Origin: Rhodosorus marinus
Taxonomy: Eukaryota > Rhodophyta > Stylonematophyceae > Stylonematales > Stylonemataceae
DNA: 64,000 bases
Assembly: GCA_029953675.1 (NCBI GenBank)
Contig: JAMWBK010000006.1
Coordinates: forward strand, 124,001 to 188,000
Reading direction: 5' to 3'
Position numbers and translations under genes: made by a program. The notes beneath the pieces are model-generated. The model was not told the origin of the DNA. It did no database searches and saw only the letters and a list, made by a program, of their open reading frames with translations. This document shows, one piece after another, positions 57,980-64,000 of the stretch (position 1 is the stretch's first letter; each line of letters opens with the position of its first letter).

Positions 57980-58908
57980 TTAATATTCACTGTTTTCGTT
58001 TTTGTTTTCTCAACCTGGTACGGGCTCTCACCCATCGCTTGCAAGATGCATTTCAGAACGGTGTGCTCTACTGGCCAGCTCTTCCTTCAACTAGTAAGCG
58101 CGGTGGTGAAAGTCGTGGTTCTACAAGGCGCAGGACGGGATGGAGGACGTGTCCTTTCACCTTGTACATTGACTTCGAGAGGACGAGAGAAAAAAACCCC
58201 ACAAGTGGCAGTACTCACGTCTCTATTTGCTTTCCACGACGATCCCCCGGAAGAGATGAGATCTTATCTTCGTACCCGTCGAAGAGAAACTGCTCTTGCC
58301 TCTGGGCCAGTTTCGTATTAGGTCTTGTTGTGGGGGCCGCAGGCGCGATGTTGGGAACGGGTGGTGAAACCAAAGGATTGACAATTCTCACGGTCCGGTA
58401 GGCTGACAATTGCACGTCGTCGTTTAGCGGACTGTCTGTGGGGAAATTCCCGCTTTCACAATGTGGATGGCCTGGTTCCCCTCTGCGCTTCGTCTTGAAA
58501 ATAGAGATGAACAATTTTATCTATCCGACGGACATCTTTCCGTCAAGTATCAGTTCAAGTGGATCTAGTATTTTAATCAATTTTGTCAAAGACCATGTTG
58601 TTAATACACTTTTGATTGAACCCGATCACAACACGATGCTAGCCAAATGTTATTCATATGCACACAGATGCGCTTCCTCTACCCATTTTCGGCCTTAACT
58701 TTAAAACTCAAGGATGAGCGTATATCTCATGATCCTGGCAAGGTCGTGCCCGAAAACATTGCTCCAGTTGCCTCTCGCAATCGAAAAGCATATTGTCCGT
58801 CGCCTTTTGTCTTGAAATATTTTCTCAGATCGTCTATATGATTGAAGTTGCTCATGTTCCGCGAAAATGGAGAACGCTGGAATCGGCTCCGCCCGAGGAG
58901 CGAACCTC
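57980..58908. other. Convergent intergenic region with ambiguous open frames
   Basis: Both strands are open for about 100 codons around 58040-58510. The minus frame 58508-58215 includes RIVNPLVSPPVPNIAP; the plus frame ending at 58401 includes a hydrophobic WASFVLGLVVGAAGAML. Neither has a supported start, splice model or family, so no gene is called. Confidence 0.35.
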
Positions 58909-59475
58909 CTAGTTCACCCTGCCGAGAACTTCCATTGAGACAATGCTGTTGCCTCTGACAACCTGCAAGGATTTGAGAATATCTGTTTTAGCGTGGTACT
59001 TTCTCCGAGCGAATTGTCAACAAAATATGCATACGATCATTCCTATCGACGGCCGTGAGTCGTCCGGTGCACTAGTCTCCACGGCATCCTCTAGAACTAT
59101 GTTCATGAATTGGTCGTATCCACGAAGAACTCCTTCTACTCCACGATTGCCGTTTAGTTGCACTGTTAACGAAACGACAAACGGGATGTTCAGCTCGGCA
59201 GTGAATCGTTCATAAGATTTCAACGAGCGAACACGAAACAAAAAAAAAAAAAGAGGATCCAGGGCGCCGCAAACCAAAAAAGAAAAAAACCGAGGATACG
59301 CAATTTGAAACTCGCTCCTTCAGGAACGACACCTCCTCACCCTCTCATCACTCCCAGTTTCAAATCCGACCCAAAGAAAAACAACTGAACAAGCAAAAAC
59401 AATTGTCGCGGGCTTGTACTCACGTGACAACTTCTTGTCCATCAACCTCTTCATCTCCGGTAAATACTTGCTCAT
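58909..59475 (-). CDS. SNRPG: Small nuclear ribonucleoprotein G (SmG), 3 exons
   Basis: Exons 59475-59424, 59162-59035 and 58962-58909 join over introns of 261 and 72 nt (donors GTGAGT and GTATGC, acceptors ACAG and GCAG) to give 77 aa, the normal SmG length. The start MSKYLPEMKRLMDKKLS, the Sm1 motif LQLNGNRGVEGVLRGYDQFM and the Sm2 motif VVRGNSIVSMEVLGRV match SmG closely; the GYDQFMN loop carries the U-binding residues. SmG is one of seven proteins forming the ring on U1, U2, U4 and U5 snRNAs in the nucleus. The first exon is only 52 nt, which makes the gene easy to miss. A TATA-like element lies at 59692-59700. Confidence 0.95.
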
Positions 59476-62400
59476 CTTGAAGCTATTTCAAAAAATCTCA
59501 AGAGGGTGCAACAACAAAGCCGAATACCTCCAAACGTTCCTTGTTTCCTTACTAAAAACTTTTACGAATCCCCAACAAATGGAATTTGCTTACCCTTTCG
59601 CCAACCCACCAACCCGTTCATAACCGCCCATCCTCCTCACCATCCCCCTCCAGCTTTCGCCCAAAACCCAGTCCCGTTGAAAAGTTTTCAATAATATATA
59701 CAAGACAAGCTGTCAAACATATCCAATAAAAATTACACGCGTGTTATTAACAGTCTGTCCTTGGAATTTTTTCACCGAGGAGGGTCTAGTGGAAAAGGAT
59801 CCGCCGTCGGTAGGGTAGAGTTTCGGTTCGGATTGAGCCGAGACGTTGGTGAGTATAACCGCTCTTGTATTTGTGTTAATGTGACTACAAAGCTGCTGGT
59901 GAGGATGATAGTATGCTTTACCTCCCCGCGTCTGCTTTGAATTGTCGTCGTACTCAATTGATGTGAACGAGACGAAGCGTTTTTTTTGGAACTCCACTCG
60001 TTGGTCGCTCGACATGTGGGTCAGACGAATCCTCTATACCTAATTCTTTACGACCTAGGACGCAGAGAAGTTTCCTTCCGGCAAACCCCACACGGGATGT
60101 CCTGGGCCGCCGAAGAGTTGTGCTGGGCTCACCGTACAAGGCATACCCTTTGAGAACGCTCACTGTGTTCATTTCGGGAGTGCTTTTCATAGCATATTAA
60201 TTTACCTCTGCTCACAGGTGTCCGATATCAGCAACAGCATTAGATTCTTAGGCCACTGGCCTACCGTCAAGGACTTCGTCTGGAAGGCTAACCAAGTGCT
60301 TACAGTGTACGCTTGTCCAGGCGAACCAGAGGGCTGCTCGTTCTTCTATACGAGTTCCCGCTCTTAGTCATGGAGCAGTTCAGACGGCCTACAGAAACCC
60401 AGCACAACAAACGTAAAGGTCTCGAGGAGTCGCTTTGCCACATGTTTGCGTTGCACAACGACAAGATGAACAGGGTATAGGTGAACTCCTTGGCGAGGCG
60501 CAGAGAGGATGCGACGGTCGCGGACAACACGAGCGCGGCTCGGAGCGCTTCACTGAAAAGCTGTGCGTGTCGGGTTTGACATGGGAATACTTGCTTGGCA
60601 AGGTTCCAAAGCACCCCTTTTCTTAGAACTGCGAAATCTGGGCATGGCGTGGTCAGAATGGCGGTTTTCCACCACGAACAGGACACCTTATGACAGTTGG
60701 AACAGCCAGGGACGGCTGCAATGGACTAGACCTAAGGAACGGACATAGATCAGAGAGCAAGTACAGAAGGACTCCCACGCATGGCTATTCATAGATTCAA
60801 GCACAGAAGCCATGACGGAGATCAGCGAGTCGGGCGACGAACAACCTTCTGATAACCATTCTAGAAGCTGAGGCGAGAGAGCGCAAGAGAGGCTTCGAAA
60901 CAACCCAGGATGAAGCGGACAGCAAACCCTCACGGTGAGGCCGTTTATGAGGGAGACGGGAAAAATCCGACGACTGGCAGTTTGACGAAAACTCAGCGCG
61001 TAGTGCTAACGGACGATCGGTTGTTCGACGTTTATCTCGATGAACCTTAACGAGAAGGTGCTTATCTTAGCGTACCTAGCCAATGGAGGATTACTAGAGG
61101 GTAGGAGATACAACATGCAGGAAGTTCTCCGAGGGACCGCGGATCACTTCTTCCTTGCGAAGAACCACTCTTATTCGAGAATGAGAATATCCCAAAATCT
61201 GCACCTTGTACAGTAGTTCAGATACTGTAGACATATATCCGATAAAAATTCAGTTCTTCAGATAAACCAAAAAAACCGCTGTTGAATTCATTTGAATTAA
61301 CCAATAATGTATAGTAAATATTACGGACCACGGAGAATCAACGAAATTCCACTGTTTAGTCCAGCGAAGATGAATACCTATGTTTCTGAAGAATATGAAC
61401 TCATGCCTGATGCTCACGTCAATCCTGAGGGGTGGCTCGGGTTTGAAGAAAAGGACACCCAACGCGCTGGGGGGTTAGCCTGTGATCGAGGATCATAAAA
61501 AGCCTCTTTTAAAATCATAATTCAATATACCGAACAACCACATAACTCCAAAGGGCTGGATTTCTTTTCGCAATATTTTGGCGGGAGTTTTCTGAATAGA
61601 GGGGTAGCCTTCTTCCTATTCAAGAATAACGATCAAAAGGACCTGACATCCCCAAACCGTTCACTTTCGTATATGATATTTGTTCTAATAGTCGAAAGCC
61701 GGAACGAGCCCTAGGTGGGACGTTTACCTACGATTTTCATCCCATATTTGGAAAGTTCTAATTCCTTCCCAACAGCTTGCTCAGCCCGGTCAAAATATCA
61801 CCCGCTATTCTTCAGAAAAAGCTATACTCAGCAGCAGCCCTTATCGCCATTTAAGAGTCGGCTGGAGAGAGAATTCAAAATCGGCTTTTTTAGTCTAGCT
61901 CGTTCACAGCGAGTTTCAAAATAACCCCACTTGGAAGCTCCCCCGTCGTGCAAGAAGATAAGGAACACTAGTCCCACCCGAAAGGGTAAACCTGGGGTAA
62001 AAATATTAGCAATATAATTTAAGTACTGGTATTGTTGAGTATCTACTAACCCCTTCCCGGTAGTGGTACTAAAATCGTTAATTAATGGAGTCCCGGCTAG
62101 GGGTGAAATCTACGGGACGTGGACATGGACTTTTTTTGGGTTCTGCGGTAAACAGCACCTGGGCAAAAAGCTAAGTGCGTTTGTATGATCCCCTGGAGGA
62201 CAAGTAAACAATCGACGGACTCCTTATTTTTAAAATAAGAATTGGGTGATTCTGGTGTTGATCTTTTGCTGAGGAGGGGTGAGTGAGCAGAGATCTTATG
62301 ATGACGAAAAAAATCGCGGGTGCGGGTGGGGTTGGCAATGCGCATGTCCATGCGTTTGATTGGATGGAAAGGTCGTAGAATCAGAGGGCTTGAGCGCGAA

Positions 62401-62659
62401 GCTGCGTTTTTGTTAGTATTTTGGAAAGGGGTAATTGAAGCGCAGGATTGTAGTGAGGGAATATTAGACTCAAAGCATCGCTCTTCCAGCTGGCGGAGAG
62501 GCTCGTAGGCAGGCCGTGGTCTGGGTCATAGGCTTTCGAGTTGACTACGATGGAATGGGGGAGTTGATAGCAGACCGGAAGAGGGATCCATCGTTTGGTT
62601 TTTGAGCGAATTTACGTTTGTGCCGGTGTTCCGGGGGGGTTGAACGCTCGTTGTCAATA
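59476..62659. other. Intergenic region between divergent genes
   Basis: 59560-59700 is the C-rich plus-strand leader of SmG. A plus-strand stretch 60221-60367, after a CACAG acceptor, reads as about 48 coding-like residues (SIRFLGHWPTVKDFVWKANQ) to a stop, without a visible partner exon. 61200-62250 is AT-rich and empty. From 62290 the plus strand is G/T-rich, the leader of the glycosyltransferase gene. Confidence 0.45.
59692..59700 (-). promoter_or_regulatory. TATA-like element of SmG
   Basis: On the minus strand TATATATTA lies about 217 nt before the SmG start codon, at the outer edge of its leader tract, a placement similar to that at the OTU gene. Confidence 0.35.
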
Positions 62660-63838
62660 ATGACTGTATATAAGGAGCGGAAGTGGGGCTCCTGGAGGGC
62701 ATTGGACGGAGTTTGGTTTAGGGTATGCATCCTTGGGTTATTGATGATGCTTTACGTCTGGAAGCCGCACAAGATAATAGGTGGAATCGTCTTTAGAGTG
62801 GCGACCGGACCAGAGCTGACTTTGACGAAGGAAGGGAGGGAGCAGATACTGAACAGCAACATCTATCCCCCAAATTTTCCAGATGAAGAGAGAAGGTCCC
62901 CTAGAATAGAGACGATGGACGGGGTGACTTGTCGGATCCCCAAAATATTGCACCAAACCTACAAAACCAAAGACGCTGATAAGTGGCCCGTGAGGGAGTG
63001 GGTCCGGTATAGAGACTCATGGCGGAACAACCACCCGGCTTCCGAAGGATGGAGCATGAAGCTCTGGACGGATGAGGACAACTTGGAACTCGTAACTAAG
63101 TACTACCCTGAGTACCTGGACCTTTACAAAGCGATTAAGCTAGGAGTCTCACGGGCAGATTTTGCTAGAATGCTGTACATGCACCTCCATGGTGGAATTT
63201 ACGCGGATATGGACGTGGCCTCTGCGGAGCCGCTGGAAGTGTTCTTTAATGAAAGTTACGAGGCATGCGTGGATGCAGGAGTAATCATGGGCCACATGGG
63301 GGAAGAGGATGGGTCTGATTCGATTCCCAATGCTTTCATTATGAGCGAACCGGGCCATCCGCTATGGAGGTACTGTATCGAAAGTGCTCCTACGTCTGCG
63401 ATCACGGTGGAGGCGAGGTACGGGCCAACGCATATTAAACGATGTGTCAAGGCTTTCACCGACAACCCTGTCAACGAAGGGACAAGGATTAGTGGCGGCC
63501 TCCTCAACGAAGGGTCGGAGAAGGGTGGGGCCGTGTTCTTAGCATCAACGGTCTACTTCTACCCTTATAGCTGGGCGAATTTGGGCATGCTGCCATTCTG
63601 TGATGACTATCGGTTTGCCCTCGGAAAGGAGGACTATGTTGACGACGACCTCAGGGGCAAGTGCGAGAGCGAGTTGAAGGAGTTTGCCGACCACTCAGTT
63701 GTCTCCGCCGCTCGCACTGCTCCGATTACGTATACAATGTGGTGTCACTCTTGGGGACAGTTTTTCGAGAGAAACAAGGTGACCTACAAGATTGCTAAGT
63801 TGTTACGGGCCATTCACCCTCGCCTTGCACACTTCTAG
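62660..63838 (+). CDS. Golgi glycosyltransferase with DXD motif (GT32, OCH1-like)
   Basis: Single exon, 392 aa, type II membrane protein. A short cytoplasmic N terminus (16 residues, basic) precedes a signal anchor at about 17-34 (VWFRVCILGLLMMLYVW). The catalytic part starts CRIPKILHQTYK (~91-102), continues with LWTDEDNLELV, LGVSRADFARMLYMHLHGG and the sugar-nucleotide/metal site GGIYADMDVAS with Asp183 and Asp185; this order is the gly_transf_sug (DXD) domain of OCH1, SUR1 and related enzymes. Acceptor and sugar are not determined; mannose or inositolphosphoceramide mannose transfer are family precedents. The chosen ATG is the first in the frame. The lack of introns is unlike most neighbours. 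Confidence 0.9.
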   Translation: MTVYKERKWGSWRALDGVWFRVCILGLLMMLYVWKPHKIIGGIVFRVATGPELTLTKEGREQILNSNIYPPNFPDEERRSPRIETMDGVTCRIPKILHQTYKTKDADKWPVREWVRYRDSWRNNHPASEGWSMKLWTDEDNLELVTKYYPEYLDLYKAIKLGVSRADFARMLYMHLHGGIYADMDVASAEPLEVFFNESYEACVDAGVIMGHMGEEDGSDSIPNAFIMSEPGHPLWRYCIESAPTSAITVEARYGPTHIKRCVKAFTDNPVNEGTRISGGLLNEGSEKGGAVFLASTVYFYPYSWANLGMLPFCDDYRFALGKEDYVDDDLRGKCESELKEFADHSVVSAARTAPITYTMWCHSWGQFFERNKVTYKIAKLLRAIHPRLAHF

Positions 63839-64000
63839 CCCTTGATGGAAGGCAGTTCGTTGTTGCCCACAGAACTACTTCCCGAAGTCTTTTTGCGATA
63901 AGCCGGGAAGCAATAGAAGCTACTCCAGCGAGGACTGAGCTGAATACCACTCAGTACGGGTTACTGACTATACGAACGCCAGCAATTACGCTTGCTACTG

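Noticed and set aside
1-64000. CRISPR arrays, rRNA genes, operons
   Set aside because: None seen; the tandem repeats lack regular unique spacers and gene structure is eukaryotic.

Overview
This is nuclear DNA from a eukaryote. Most genes are split by short GT-AG introns, products include spliceosomal, kinetochore and Golgi proteins, and there are no operons. A DUF3110 protein with a basic presequence (a family of cyanobacteria and plastids) and two P-type PPR proteins suggest a plastid-bearing lineage such as a unicellular alga. I cannot place it further. About 40 introns could be placed by joining reading frames and matching families; they run from 40 to 261 nt.

Layout. 0.5-9.5 kb: dual-specificity phosphatase, 755-aa PPR protein and a small Cys-rich (OXLD1-like) protein, all on the minus strand. 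10.7-16.2 kb: ABTB1-type ankyrin/BTB protein (+), small bZIP protein (+), membrane-anchored OTU protease (-). 19.4-31.8 kb, all plus: second PPR protein, TKL-like kinase, BZW/5MP translation regulator, mitochondrial uS2, and an unrecognised type I membrane protein. 32.4-41.2 kb: MIS12 kinetochore subunit (-), WBP4/FBP21 splicing factor (+), golgin-84 (-), kynurenine-type aminotransferase (-). 42.6-45.0 kb: ABHD4/5-type hydrolase (+) and an acidic membrane protein (-). 45-49 kb: repeats, a long hairpin and decayed coding sequence. 49.0-49.9 kb: DUF3110 (+). 50-57 kb: gene-poor, with a degenerate tandem repeat of about 173 bp. 57-64 kb: zinc-knuckle protein (+), SmG (-), GT32-type glycosyltransferase (+).

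The genes are unrelated housekeeping functions and do not form one pathway. Loose themes are splicing (WBP4, SmG), Golgi (golgin-84, GT32) and organelle gene expression (two PPRs, uS2m). I saw no clear new multi-gene system. The most interesting signals are a strong strand asymmetry over gene 5' ends, frequent AAG 3' splice sites, a bZIP with its invariant DNA-contacting Arg replaced by Asn, a near-perfect 46-bp-arm hairpin, and the 173-bp repeat. Exon boundaries were set by hand from frame, splice sites and family alignment from memory; no transcript data or database search was available.
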